From Caballeronia sp. GAFFF1 (GTDB taxonomy: Bacteria > Pseudomonadota > Gammaproteobacteria > Burkholderiales > Burkholderiaceae), in contig NZ_JALQEM010000025.1 in assembly GCF_023630705.1 (NCBI RefSeq), positions 1-64,000 of the forward strand: DNA of 64,000 nucleotides, given 5' to 3'. The notes under the pieces were generated by a model, which was given only the letters and a program-made list of their open reading frames with translations, did not search any database and had not been told where the DNA came from. This document shows positions 9,272 to 18,700 of this stretch, piece after piece. The position numbers and the translations under genes are program-made. Each line of letters opens with the position of its first letter. Position 1 is the first letter of the stretch.

Positions 9272-9775
9272 ATGGACGCGACGATAGAACGCGCGTGGTC
9301 CGCGCTCGAAGCCGTGCCGGACCCGGAAATCCCGGTGGTGTCGATCCGCGAACTGGGCATTCTGCGCGACGTGCGCCACGGCGACGACGGCGTTCTAGAG
9401 GTCGTCATAACGCCGACGTACTCCGGCTGCCCGGCGATGTCGCAGATCGCGGAGGACATCGCCGAGGCAATCGAGCGCGCGCAACTCGGCGCGCATCGCG
9501 TGGAAACGGTGCTCGCGCCGGCGTGGACCACCGACTGGATCACGGACGAAGCGCGCGACAAGCTGCGCCGCTATGGCATCGCGCCGCCGGCAGGCGCATG
9601 CAGCAGCACGGAAAAGCCGATGCGCTTCATGCCCTACAAGAAGGAAGTCATCGCCTGTCCGCGCTGCGGCTCCACGCACACGGAAAAGCTCGCGCAATTC
9701 GGCTCGACGGCGTGCAAGGCGCTTTATCGGTGTCTCGATTGCCGCGAGCCGTTCGATTACTTCAAGCCGTACTGA
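9272..9775 (+). CDS. paaD: PaaD, Fe-S maturation protein of the epoxidase
   Basis: A 167-residue protein. The N-terminal MIP18/DUF59 domain (PDPEIPVVSIRELGILRDV; TPTYSGCPAM with the conserved Cys) belongs to iron-sulfur assembly factors. The C-terminus holds a Cys4 zinc-ribbon-like unit (CPRCGST... and CLDC near the end). PaaD is required for an active PaaABCE complex, probably by maturing the 2Fe-2S reductase PaaE. Confidence 0.95.
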   Translation: MDATIERAWSALEAVPDPEIPVVSIRELGILRDVRHGDDGVLEVVITPTYSGCPAMSQIAEDIAEAIERAQLGAHRVETVLAPAWTTDWITDEARDKLRRYGIAPPAGACSSTEKPMRFMPYKKEVIACPRCGSTHTEKLAQFGSTACKALYRCLDCREPFDYFKPY

Positions 9776-9796
9776 CCTCTCCACGACACGACTCTT

Positions 9797-10885
9797 ATGG
9801 CGACTCCGCAATTCCATACGCTGCGTATCCGCGACGTGCGCCCCGAGACGGCCGACGCGGTCACGGTTTCCTTCGACGTGCCGCCGGAACTGCGCGACGC
9901 GTTTCGTTTCACGCAGGGCCAGTTCGTGACGCTGAAAACGCATATCGACGGCGAGGAAACGCGCCGCTCGTATTCCATCTGCGTCGGCGTGACCGACTAC
10001 GACCGCGACGGCGAGCTGCGCATCGGCATCAAGCGCGTGCGCGGCGGGCGCTTCTCGAACTTCGCGTTCGATACGCTGAAACCCGGCCACGAAATCGACG
10101 TGATGACGCCCGATGGACGTTTCTTCACGCATCTGAACGCGGAACACGCGAAGCATTACGTCGCGTTCTCGGGCGGCTCGGGCATCACGCCGGTGCTGGC
10201 GATCATCAAGACCACGCTCGACATGGAGCCGACGAGCCGCTTCACGCTTGTTTACGGCAACCGCAGCGTGGACGCGATCATGTTCGCCGAGGAACTGGAA
10301 GACCTGAAGAACCGCTACATGAGCCGGTTCTCGCTGTATCACGTGCTGTCTGACGATTTGCAGGACGTCGAGCTTTTCAACGGCGTCCTCGACAAGGCCA
10401 AGTGCACGGCGTTTCTCGAATCGCTCCTGCCGCCCGGCGAGATCGACGAAGCGTTCATTTGCGGCCCCGGCCCGATGATGGACGCCGCCGAAGCGGCGCT
10501 GAAGGAATCGGGCGTCGCGCCGGAGCGCATTCACGTCGAACGGTTCGGCACGCCGTTGCCGCAGGCGGGCGCGCCGCAAATCGAGATCACCGAGAGCACG
10601 CCGGCGGCCGATCTGGAACTCGTCATCGACGGGAAAAAGCGCAAGCTGCGGCTGCCGTATGAAGGCGTGAGCGTGCTCGACGTCGGTCTGAAGGCGGGAC
10701 TCGCGCTGCCGTACGCGTGCAAGGGCGGCGTCTGCTGCACGTGTCGCGCGAAAGTGCTGGAAGGCGAAGTCAAAATGGACAAGAACTACACGCTGGAACA
10801 GCACGAAATCGACGACGGCTTCGTGCTGACGTGCCAGTGTCATCCGGTGAGCGAGCGCGTGGTCGTGAGCTTCGACGAACGCTGA
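9797..10885 (+). CDS. paaE: Phenylacetyl-CoA epoxidase reductase PaaE
   Basis: A 362-residue electron-transfer subunit with three parts: an FAD-binding barrel (RRSYSICVGV near residue 55), an NAD(P)-binding domain (GGSGITPVLAI near residue 125) and a C-terminal plant-type 2Fe-2S ferredoxin (CKGGVCCTC near residue 310, fourth Cys in LTCQCHPV). It passes electrons from NADPH to the PaaA di-iron centre. It is the last gene of the tight paaABCDE cluster. Confidence 0.97.
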   Translation: MATPQFHTLRIRDVRPETADAVTVSFDVPPELRDAFRFTQGQFVTLKTHIDGEETRRSYSICVGVTDYDRDGELRIGIKRVRGGRFSNFAFDTLKPGHEIDVMTPDGRFFTHLNAEHAKHYVAFSGGSGITPVLAIIKTTLDMEPTSRFTLVYGNRSVDAIMFAEELEDLKNRYMSRFSLYHVLSDDLQDVELFNGVLDKAKCTAFLESLLPPGEIDEAFICGPGPMMDAAEAALKESGVAPERIHVERFGTPLPQAGAPQIEITESTPAADLELVIDGKKRKLRLPYEGVSVLDVGLKAGLALPYACKGGVCCTCRAKVLEGEVKMDKNYTLEQHEIDDGFVLTCQCHPVSERVVVSFDER

Positions 10886-10981
10886 TTCCGCGCGGCAACC
10901 CACACCGGCGCGTTCCGGGATTGGCTAAACTGGGGATCGCTCCTGCGAGCGGTCCTTCGTCTTTCCGGCAAGCCGACACCC

Positions 10982-11800
10982 ATGAATACGATCCACGTCA
11001 CCAATGGCGACTGCGCGGCCGACGCTCTCACTAAGGCGCTGCGGCTCGCCGAACGCACCGAACAGGTCATCGCGCTGCGCGACGATCTCGCTGTCGGGCC
11101 GTTGCGGGACATCGACGAATCGCCTGTCGCGCGGGCGGCGTTCTGGCGTCAGGTGTCCAATACGCCTGCCGATATCGAGGATCAGGTGCAGGGCCAGCTC
11201 GCGCTGCTTGGGCGGCTTGCGCGCGGCGACGGACAGCTCGTCGTCTGGCACGGACAAAGCGCGGCGGATCAACTCACGCTTCGGCGCGTGGCGTATTACC
11301 TGCGCAATGCGCCGCAGCGTCTGAACGAAGCGAAACTGGCGTTCGACGACCTCGCCATCGAGGCGCCGGACGCGCATCCCGAAACCGTGCGCCGGGCGGA
11401 CCAAGCGACTTCCGTCGGCATGTTCTCGCCCAGACAACTTCTCGCGAAGCTGCCGACAGCCGCGCCTATCTCCGTGCTGCGCATCAGCCGGCTCGCGCTC
11501 GAATGGCAGGAGGCGAAGCATTCGAACGCGGAAAACCGTCGGCTGCGTGACAACATGCTCGTGTCCGGAACGTGGCTGGATGTCGATGACACGCTGCTCG
11601 AACTCGCCACTTCGGAATGGCAGCCTGCCCATCGCATCGCCGCGGGCGCGATGGCGCGGCGCTTCGATTTCCTGCTGACCGATTCGGTCGCGTTCTGGCG
11701 CTGCCGGGAACTGGTCACGGCGGGCCGGCTTAGAATACGCGGCACGCCGTCGGATATGGCTCACGCCGAATTGCGACGCTCATCGACTCAGGCCGAATAA
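10982..11800 (+). CDS. DUF1835 domain-containing protein
   Basis: A 272-residue protein starting MNTIHVTNGDCAADALTKAL, the usual opening of DUF1835 proteins. The N-terminal 120 residues match that domain's style, and the C-terminal part is likely the partner DUF3658-type region. Function is unknown. No signal peptide or membrane span is seen. It sits 96 bp after paaE and 22 bp before the TetR regulator; a possible promoter (GGCTAAACT -10-like) lies in the gap. Confidence 0.85.
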   Translation: MNTIHVTNGDCAADALTKALRLAERTEQVIALRDDLAVGPLRDIDESPVARAAFWRQVSNTPADIEDQVQGQLALLGRLARGDGQLVVWHGQSAADQLTLRRVAYYLRNAPQRLNEAKLAFDDLAIEAPDAHPETVRRADQATSVGMFSPRQLLAKLPTAAPISVLRISRLALEWQEAKHSNAENRRLRDNMLVSGTWLDVDDTLLELATSEWQPAHRIAAGAMARRFDFLLTDSVAFWRCRELVTAGRLRIRGTPSDMAHAELRRSSTQAE

Positions 11801-11822
11801 GCCGAAAGAACGCTTCCGACAC

Positions 11823-12425
11823 ATGGCCCGCACCAAAGCGCCTGACCACGACACTCAACGCGAACAGATTCTCGAACTCGCCGCCGCCAAATTCGCGCAG
11901 ACCAGCTATCCGAGCACGTCGATGTCGGACCTCGCCGCCGCGAGCGGCACCTCGAAGGCACGGCTCTATCACTACTACGAGAGCAAGGAAGCGATTCTGT
12001 TCGACCTGCTCGACCGCTACACGAAGCGGCTCATGCTGATCATCGCGGAAGTGGAAGGCGCGAGCCAGCGGCGCGGCCTGGGCGAGCGAGAAGCCTTCGC
12101 GGAACTCGTGCGCGCGTTTCTGGCGGAATACGAGACGTCGCACAGCCGGCACGTCGCGCTGCTCAACGACGTGAAGTATCTTGAAGATGCGCAGCGCGAA
12201 GTCGTGCTCGACCGTCAGCGGGATATCGTCGCAGCGTTCACGCGCCAACTCGCCCGCGCCTATCCGGAGCGCGTGACAAAAGAGAACCAGACCGCGCTCA
12301 CGATGATGGTGTTCGGGATGATCAATTGGACATTCACCTGGCTGAAGCCGGGCGGCAAGCTCGGCTATCGCGATTTCGCGGAACAGGTCGTCGAGATGAT
12401 CGAGCATGGACTCGCTGCCGATTAG
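11823..12425 (+). CDS. paaR: TetR/AcrR-family regulator, probable PaaR
   Basis: A 200-residue TetR-type repressor. The N-terminal helix-turn-helix spans roughly residues 10-60 (FAQTSYPSTSMSDLAAASGTSKARLYHYY), followed by an alpha-helical ligand domain. In Burkholderia a TetR protein named PaaR represses the paa genes and is relieved by phenylacetyl-CoA. Its place just after the paa cluster and the perfect operator in front of paaA support that identity. The gene name is inferred from context, not proven. Confidence 0.82.
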   Translation: MARTKAPDHDTQREQILELAAAKFAQTSYPSTSMSDLAAASGTSKARLYHYYESKEAILFDLLDRYTKRLMLIIAEVEGASQRRGLGEREAFAELVRAFLAEYETSHSRHVALLNDVKYLEDAQREVVLDRQRDIVAAFTRQLARAYPERVTKENQTALTMMVFGMINWTFTWLKPGGKLGYRDFAEQVVEMIEHGLAAD

Positions 12426-12597
12426 TTCTGTTGCGCTGCGTCACTATGCCTGTTGCCGTCTAACTCGCTGTTTCTGCGGGGAATTGCTCAAACCTAGAAC
12501 GCCTCCTCCACTCGTTTTAGGGGTTTTCCCCTACGCGTTTTCCTTGAAAGCGATAAAATTCGTTTTGCTTTGCAGCATACGAACAAGGAGAAACATC

Positions 12598-13269
12598 GTG
12601 GAACTGACCTTCAACCGCACCGCGCCGCAAATCGCCGCCGCCCCCGATCGGCCGTTGCCGGACGCCGCGCGCTTGCCGGTTCTCGTTCGCGAGCTGTCCT
12701 CCGCCGATCGTGAGCGCCTGCTCACTCACTTCCTCGCGCTTGACGAAGACGACCGCTTGCTCCGCTTCGGGCAGATCGTGCCGGACCACGTCATCGAAAA
12801 CTACGTTCAGAACCTGAACTTTGCGAACGACACGGTGTTCGGCGTGTTCGGCAATTCGCTGGAACTGCTCGGCGTCGGTCATCTGGCGTATCTGCCGGCC
12901 GAGGGCGAGAAGCGCACTGCCGAATTCGGCGTCTCCGTGCTCGAAAGCGCGCGCGGTCGCGGCATCGGCAGCAAGCTGTTCGAGCGCGCCGCCATGCGCA
13001 GCCGTAATACGCACGTTTCCGTGCTGTACATGCATTGCCTGTCGCGCAACGCGAGGATGATGCACATAGCGCGCAAATCGGGCATGAAGATCGAATTCGC
13101 ATACGGCGAAGCCGACGCGTATCTCTCGCTGCCGCCCGCGGATCAGACGAGCATCATGGCGGAAATGCTGCAAGAGCAAGCCGCCGTGTTCGACTACGCG
13201 ATCAAGCGCCAGGCGCATCGCGCGTCGCAGGTTTTCCGGGCGTTCATGCCGACGGCCAACGCTGCCTGA
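12598..13269 (+). CDS. GNAT-family N-acetyltransferase
   Basis: A 223-residue protein starting at GTG 12598, chosen because AAGGAG lies seven bp upstream. The upstream in-frame ATG codons lack such a site. The acetyl-CoA binding motif A is ESARGRGIGSKLFERA (near residue 120), with flanking strands GVGHLAYLP and AEFGVSV. The substrate is unknown. It is followed by a bidirectional terminator shared with the convergent Lrp gene. Confidence 0.85.
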   Translation: MELTFNRTAPQIAAAPDRPLPDAARLPVLVRELSSADRERLLTHFLALDEDDRLLRFGQIVPDHVIENYVQNLNFANDTVFGVFGNSLELLGVGHLAYLPAEGEKRTAEFGVSVLESARGRGIGSKLFERAAMRSRNTHVSVLYMHCLSRNARMMHIARKSGMKIEFAYGEADAYLSLPPADQTSIMAEMLQEQAAVFDYAIKRQAHRASQVFRAFMPTANAA

Positions 13270-13311
13270 GTTCATCGACAGCGCGGTTGGCGCTGTAGGC
13301 GACACCATGCG

Positions 13312-13335
13312 AAGGGCGGCTCAGGCCGCCCTTTT
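13312..13335. terminator. Bidirectional terminator between GNAT and Lrp genes
   Basis: A perfect hairpin AAGGGCGGC-TCAG-GCCGCCCTT followed by T residues on the plus strand. It serves two convergent genes. Confidence 0.75.
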
Positions 13336-13351
13336 CGTTGTCGGAACGCGC

Positions 13352-13855
13352 TCAACGCAGCGGCAGCGCGGTCGTCTCCTTGATGCGTTCCAGCGAGAAA
13401 CTCGAGCGCACGTCGATCACCGAAGGATGATGCAGCAGTTGGTCCTGCACGAAGCGCGAGAAGTGGTCCATGTCGCGCACCTGTACGCGCAGCAGGAAAT
13501 CCATCTCTCCGGTCATCGCGTCGCAGGCGACCACTTCCGGCCATGACCGCACGGCTTCGCGGAACAGATCGCCGTGCGTCGGCGGATTGGGCGTGCCGGC
13601 CGACGCCGGCATGCCGCCGCGTTTCTCCAGCCGAACGTTCACATAAGCCAGCAAACCGAGACCGAGCTTCTTCGCGTCCAGCAGCGCGACGTAGCCGCGA
13701 ATCACGCCCGTCTCCTCCAGCCGCCGGATGCGCCGCAAGCACGGACTCGGCGAAAGATTCACGCGGTCCGCGATCTCCTGATTCGACAGGCGACCGTTTT
13801 CCTGAAGAATCGCGAGGATTCTGCGGTCTATCGTATCGAGTTCGGGCTCGGCCAT
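13352..13855 (-). CDS. Lrp/AsnC-family transcriptional regulator
   Basis: A 167-residue regulator. The N-terminal winged helix is DTIDRRILAILQENGRLSNQ and SPSPCLRRIRRLEETGVI. The C-terminal RAM domain (VVACDAMTGEMDFLLRVQVRD) binds amino acid effectors. It is transcribed away from hppD across a 146-bp gap holding a short palindrome, so it probably controls hppD and perhaps the oxidoreductase beyond it in response to an aromatic amino acid. Confidence 0.93.
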   Translation of the reverse strand: MAEPELDTIDRRILAILQENGRLSNQEIADRVNLSPSPCLRRIRRLEETGVIRGYVALLDAKKLGLGLLAYVNVRLEKRGGMPASAGTPNPPTHGDLFREAVRSWPEVVACDAMTGEMDFLLRVQVRDMDHFSRFVQDQLLHHPSVIDVRSSFSLERIKETTALPLR

Positions 13856-13909
13856 TTTCGGTCTCCAATGCGCGGACTGTTGGCAGTTTCGTGCGCCATC
13901 TTAGGAACC

Positions 13910-13954
13910 TGCGATTTGTTTCGCAAGTTTTTGCCGCCGCTCGCTGGCTAAACT
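13910..13954 (+). promoter_or_regulatory. Possible Lrp operator and promoter in front of hppD
   Basis: A palindrome TGCGA-N6-TCGCA (13910-13925) lies between the divergent Lrp regulator and hppD. A -10-like TAAACT is at 13949-13954; no good -35 is seen. The arrangement suggests autoregulation plus control of hppD. Confidence 0.4.
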
Positions 13955-14001
13955 TCTCTCCACGTCGCGGCGAAGCGCCGCATAGAAAACGGGAGACGCG
14001 C

Positions 14002-15102
14002 ATGAGCACTACGACCTGGGAGAACCCCGTCGGCACCGACGGCTTCGAATTCATCGAATACACCGCGCCGGACCCGGTCGCGCTCGGCAAGCTGTTCGAG
14101 CAGATGGGTTTCACGGCGATCGCGCGGCATCGGCACAAGAACGTGACGTTGTACCGGCAGGGCGAAATCAACTTCATCGTCAATGCGGAGCCGGATTCGT
14201 TCGCGCAACGTTTCGCGCGCCTGCATGGACCGTCGATCTGCGCAATCGCGTTTCGCGTCGCGGACGCGGCGAAAGCGTACAAGCGCGCGCTCGAACTCGG
14301 CGCGTGGGGCTTCGACAACAAGACTGGCCCGATGGAACTGAACATTCCGGCGATCAAGGGCATCGGCGATTCGCTGATCTATTTCGTAGATCGCTGGCGC
14401 GGCAAGAACGGCGCAGAGCCGGGCAGCATCGGCGATATCAGCATTTACGACGTCGACTTCGAGCCGATTCCCGGCGCGAATCCGAATCCGGTCGGCCACG
14501 GACTGACTTACATCGACCATCTGACGCACAACGTGCATCGCGGCCGGATGATCGAATGGGCAGAGTTCTACGAGCGCCTCTTCAATTTCCGCGAGGTGCG
14601 CTATTTCGACATCGAAGGCAAGGTGACGGCGGTGAAGTCGAAAGCGATGACCTCGCCGTGCGGCAAGATTCGCATTCCGATCAACGAAGAAGGCTCGGAA
14701 AACGCCGGCCAGATTCAGGAATATCTCGACGCATATCGCGGCGAAGGCATTCAGCACATCGCGCTTGGCACCGACAATATCTATGAGACGGTCGACGGCC
14801 TGCGCGCGTCGAATATTGCGCTGCTCGACACCATCGACACGTATTACGAACTCGTGGACCGGCGCGTGCCGAATCACGGCGAATCGGTCGCGGAACTGAA
14901 AAAGCGCAAGATTCTGATCGACGGCATCCGCGACGAAATTCTGCTGCAAATCTTCACGGAGAATCAGATCGGCCCGATCTTCTTCGAGATCATTCAGCGC
15001 AAGGGCAATCAGGGCTTCGGCGAGGGCAACTTCAAGGCGCTGTTCGAATCCATCGAACTGGATCAGATGCGGCGCGGCGTGCTGAAAGACACGAGCGCCT
15101 AA
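14002..15102 (+). CDS. hppD: 4-hydroxyphenylpyruvate dioxygenase
   Basis: A 366-residue non-haem Fe(II) enzyme converting 4-hydroxyphenylpyruvate to homogentisate in tyrosine breakdown. It has two vicinal-oxygen-chelate domains. Expected iron ligands are the His in LTYIDHLTHNV (near residue 175), the His in GIQHIALGTDN (near 253) and the Glu in IGPIFFEIIQRKGNQGFGEGN (near 332). The start ATG 14002 is preceded by GGGAGA. A strong hairpin terminator follows. Confidence 0.96.
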   Translation: MSTTTWENPVGTDGFEFIEYTAPDPVALGKLFEQMGFTAIARHRHKNVTLYRQGEINFIVNAEPDSFAQRFARLHGPSICAIAFRVADAAKAYKRALELGAWGFDNKTGPMELNIPAIKGIGDSLIYFVDRWRGKNGAEPGSIGDISIYDVDFEPIPGANPNPVGHGLTYIDHLTHNVHRGRMIEWAEFYERLFNFREVRYFDIEGKVTAVKSKAMTSPCGKIRIPINEEGSENAGQIQEYLDAYRGEGIQHIALGTDNIYETVDGLRASNIALLDTIDTYYELVDRRVPNHGESVAELKKRKILIDGIRDEILLQIFTENQIGPIFFEIIQRKGNQGFGEGNFKALFESIELDQMRRGVLKDTSA

Positions 15103-15116
15103 GAACCGAAGGGCAC

Positions 15117-15154
15117 AAAAAAAGGGACATGAACGCAGCGTTCATGTCCCTTTT
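15117..15154 (+). terminator. Strong terminator after hppD
   Basis: A 16-bp perfect stem (left arm 15120-15135, loop CAG, right arm 15139-15154) flanked by A-run and T-run. It is usable on both strands, so it may also end the small minus-strand gene beside it. Confidence 0.9.
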
Positions 15155-15171
15155 GTCTTGTAGCGATGCTT

Positions 15172-15378
15172 TCAGGCGGCGGTGTCGTCGTTACTACGCT
15201 CGGACTCGCGGCGCTCGCCGCCGCGAACCTGCGGCGTCTGGGAGCGCACTTGCGCGACGGGGGGAACCGACGTGGCCCCGAACGGCGTGCCATTCGCCCG
15301 CGCGCCGCCCACCGGCGCGCTGATCGCGAAAAAGGCCGCCGAGACCATCAGGAAACTCTGGATGTGGCGTTGCTTCAT
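15172..15378 (-). CDS. Small secreted protein, function unknown
   Basis: A 68-residue product with a convincing signal peptide (MKQRHIQSFLM, then a hydrophobic VSAAFFAISAPVGGARA ending near residue 28). The mature part is short and polar (Gln/Arg/Glu/Ser-rich). A strong ribosome binding site (AGAAGGAG) lies eight bases before ATG 15378, which is the main reason to accept it as real. A candidate ECF-type promoter is about 85 bp upstream. No family is recognised. Confidence 0.62.
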   Translation of the reverse strand: MKQRHIQSFLMVSAAFFAISAPVGGARANGTPFGATSVPPVAQVRSQTPQVRGGERRESERSNDDTAA

Positions 15379-15716
15379 TCTTTTCTCCTTCTGACTGCGT
15401 GTGTACGGCTGAATGCCGTTCCGCGCTCACGAAACCGCACGCGAAACTGCGCAAGCGCCCGTTTAGACAGAGCCGAGACCGGGGGTTCCGCGCATCGGTC
15501 ACATTTACACCCTGTAACAAACGTCTCGACGTCCCGGGCCGCGCTTCAACGTTTTGACGCAAACCGCGCCTAAGTGAGGATTTTTTAACGGGTTTCTACC
15601 ACTGTCTCGAAAGCGCGGGCATCGGCAAACTTGAAGTCCCGGCCTGCGCGTTCACAAGACGCAACGGCCCGAATCATGCTTTGGCGATCCCAAACTCGGG
15701 TGGAGGAGCACACAGA
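15379..15716. other. Divergent regulatory gap before the oxidoreductase
   Basis: About 340 bp between the small secreted gene and the oxidoreductase. It holds the ECF-like promoter below and a perfect small palindrome TTACA-CCC-TGTAA (15505-15517), a plausible operator. The ribosome binding site GGAGGA (15702-15707) belongs to the gene at 15717. No gene is seen. Confidence 0.5.
15463..15489 (-). promoter_or_regulatory. Possible ECF sigma-factor promoter
   Basis: The minus strand reads GGAACC (15489-15484), a 15-bp spacer, then GTCTAA (15468-15463). GGAAC-N16-GTC is the general form of ECF sigma promoters. It points at the small secreted protein gene starting at 15378. By eye only. Confidence 0.35.
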
Positions 15717-18700
15717 ATGAACGCCCCGCTAGACGCAGAACAAAGAGCTTCGCTAGAAGCCGCGCTGAAATCCGTCACGCTCGACGACAAATACACCCTC
15801 GAACGCGGCCGCGCGTACATGAGCGGCATCCAGGCGCTGGTTCGCCTGCCGATGCTCCAGCAAGAACGCGACAGAGCCGCAGGCCTCAACACCGCCGGAT
15901 TCATCTCCGGCTATCGCGGTTCTCCCCTCGGTGGTCTCGACCAGTCGCTCTGGAAGGCGAAGAAGTATCTCGCCGCGCATCAGGTCGTGTTTCAGCCGGG
16001 CCTGAACGAAGATCTCGCAGCCACCGCCGTCTGGGGGTCGCAGCAAGTCAACCTCTACCCGAGCGCGAAGTACGACGGCGTCTTTTCGATGTGGTACGGC
16101 AAAGGCCCCGGCGTCGACCGCTCCGGCGATGTCTTCAAGCACGGCAATTCCGCCGGATCGTCGCAGCACGGCGGCGTGCTCGTGCTCGCCGGGGACGACC
16201 ACGCGGCGAAGTCATCGACGCTCGCGCACCAGTCCGAACACATCTTCAAGGCGTGCGGGCTGCCGGTGCTGTTCCCGTCGAACGTGCAGGAATATCTCGA
16301 CTTCGGCCTGCACGGCTGGGCGATGTCGCGCTACTCCGGCCTTTGGGTCGCGATGAAATGCGTGACCGACGTGGTGGAATCGTCGGCGTCGGTGGATATC
16401 GACCCGCATCGCACGCAAATCGTGATTCCGACCGATTTCGCGATGCCCGACGGCGGCCTGAACATCCGCTGGCCCGATCCGCCGCTCGTGCAGGAAGCGC
16501 GTCTGCTCGACTACAAGTGGTACGCCGCGCTCGCCTACGTGCGCGCGAACAAGCTGGATCGCATCGAGATCGATGCGCCGCACGCGCGCTTCGGCATCAT
16601 GACGGGCGGCAAGGCGTACCTCGACGTGCGTCAGGCGCTGACCGACCTCGGCCTCGACGATGAAACCTGCGCGCAGATCGGCATTCGTCTGTATAAGGTC
16701 GGCTGCGTGTGGCCGCTCGAAGCGCAAGGCGCGCAGGAATTCGCGCGCGGCCTCAAGGAGATTCTGGTCGTCGAAGAGAAGCGCCAGATTCTCGAATACG
16801 CGATCAAGGAAGAGCTTTACAACTGGCCCGATGCGCAGCGTCCGCGCGTTTTCGGCAAGTTCGATGAGAAAGACGGCGCAGGCGGCGAATGGTCCGTGCC
16901 GATGGGCAACTGGCTGCTGCCCGCGCACTACGAGCTTTCGCCCGCGATCATCGCGAAAGCCATTGCCGCGCGGCTCGCGAAATTCGACCTGCCCGCCGAC
17001 GTGCGCGCCCGCATTGCGGCGCGCATCGCCGTGATCGAGGCGAAGGAAAAGGCGCTCGCGCGGCCGCGTGTCGAAGCCGAGCGCAAGCCGTGGTTCTGCT
17101 CCGGCTGTCCGCACAACACGTCGACGAACGTGCCGGAAGGATCGCGCGCGATGGCGGGCATCGGCTGTCACTACATGACGGTGTGGATGGACCGCAACAC
17201 GAGCACGTTCAGCCAGATGGGCGGCGAAGGCGTGGCGTGGGTCGGGCAAGCGCCGTTCACCCACGACAAGCACGTGTTCGCCAATCTCGGCGACGGCACG
17301 TACTTCCACTCCGGCCTGCTCGCGATTCGCGCGGCGATCGCGTCGAAGGTCAACATTACGTACAAGATTCTGTACAACGACGCCGTCGCGATGACGGGCG
17401 GCCAGCCGGTCGACGGCGTGCTGACCGTGCCGCAGATCACGCATCAACTCGCGGCGGAAGGCGCGGCGAAGATCGTCATCGTCACGGATCAGCCGGAAAA
17501 ATACACGCCGGACGTCGGCCTCGCGCCGGGCATCGACGTGCATCATCGCGACCAGCTCGACGACATGCAGCGCCAGTTGCGCGAAATTCCCGGCACGTCG
17601 ATTCTGATCTATGACCAGACTTGCGCCACCGAGAAGCGCCGCCGCAGAAAGCGCGGCGCGTATCCCGATCCGGCGAAGCGCGTCGTCATCAACGAGGCCG
17701 TGTGCGAAGGCTGCGGCGATTGTTCGGTGAAGTCGAACTGCCTGTCCGTCGAGCCGCTCGACACCGAATACGGCACGAAACGGCAGATCAACCAGTCGAC
17801 CTGCAACAAGGACTATTCGTGTCTGAACGGCTTCTGCCCGAGCTTCGTCACGGTGGAAGGCGGCCAGTTGAAGAAGCCGAAGGCGACGAGCGTGGCCGGC
17901 GACGCGGTGCCGCCCGTCCCGACGCCCGAACTACCCGAGATCGGCCGGCCGTACGGCGTGCTGGTGACGGGCGTCGGCGGAACGGGCGTGGTGACGATCG
18001 GCGCGCTGCTCGGCATGGCGGCGCATCTGGAGCAAAAGGGCGTCACCGTGCTGGACGTAACCGGCCTCGCGCAGAAGGGCGGCGCCGTAATGAGCCACGT
18101 GCAGATCGCGAACCGCCCGACCGACATTCACGCGACGCGCATCGCGATGGGCGAGGCGGATCTCGTCATCGGCTGCGACGCGATTGTCACGGCCAGCGAC
18201 GAATGCGGCTCGCGGATGCAGCCGGGTCGCACGCGCGTGGTCGTGAACAGCGCGCAGACGCCAACGGCCGCTTTCATCAAGGACCCGAATTGGCGCTTCC
18301 CGGGGGCGAGCGCGGAAGCCGATATTCGCGCGGCGGCGGGCGAGCATGTCGCGCTCGTCGATGCGAACCGCTTCGCCGTCGCGCTGATGGGCGACGCGAT
18401 CTACACGAATCCGTTCGTGCTCGGCTACGCGTGGCAGATGGGCTGGGTGCCGTTGCGGCATGAGTCGATCGTGCGGGCCATCGAGCTGAACGCCGTGCAG
18501 GTCGAGAAGAATCTCGCTGCGTTCGAATGGGGCCGACGCGCCGCGCATGATCTCCCGGCTGTCAGGCGTCTCGCGCAAGGGACGCAGGATGCGACGCCGA
18601 GCAAGGTCATCGCGCTGCATACGCCGAAGGCGCTGGATGCGCTGATCGACAAGCGCCTCGACTACCTCTCGAAGTATCAGAACGCCGCATACGCCGCGAA

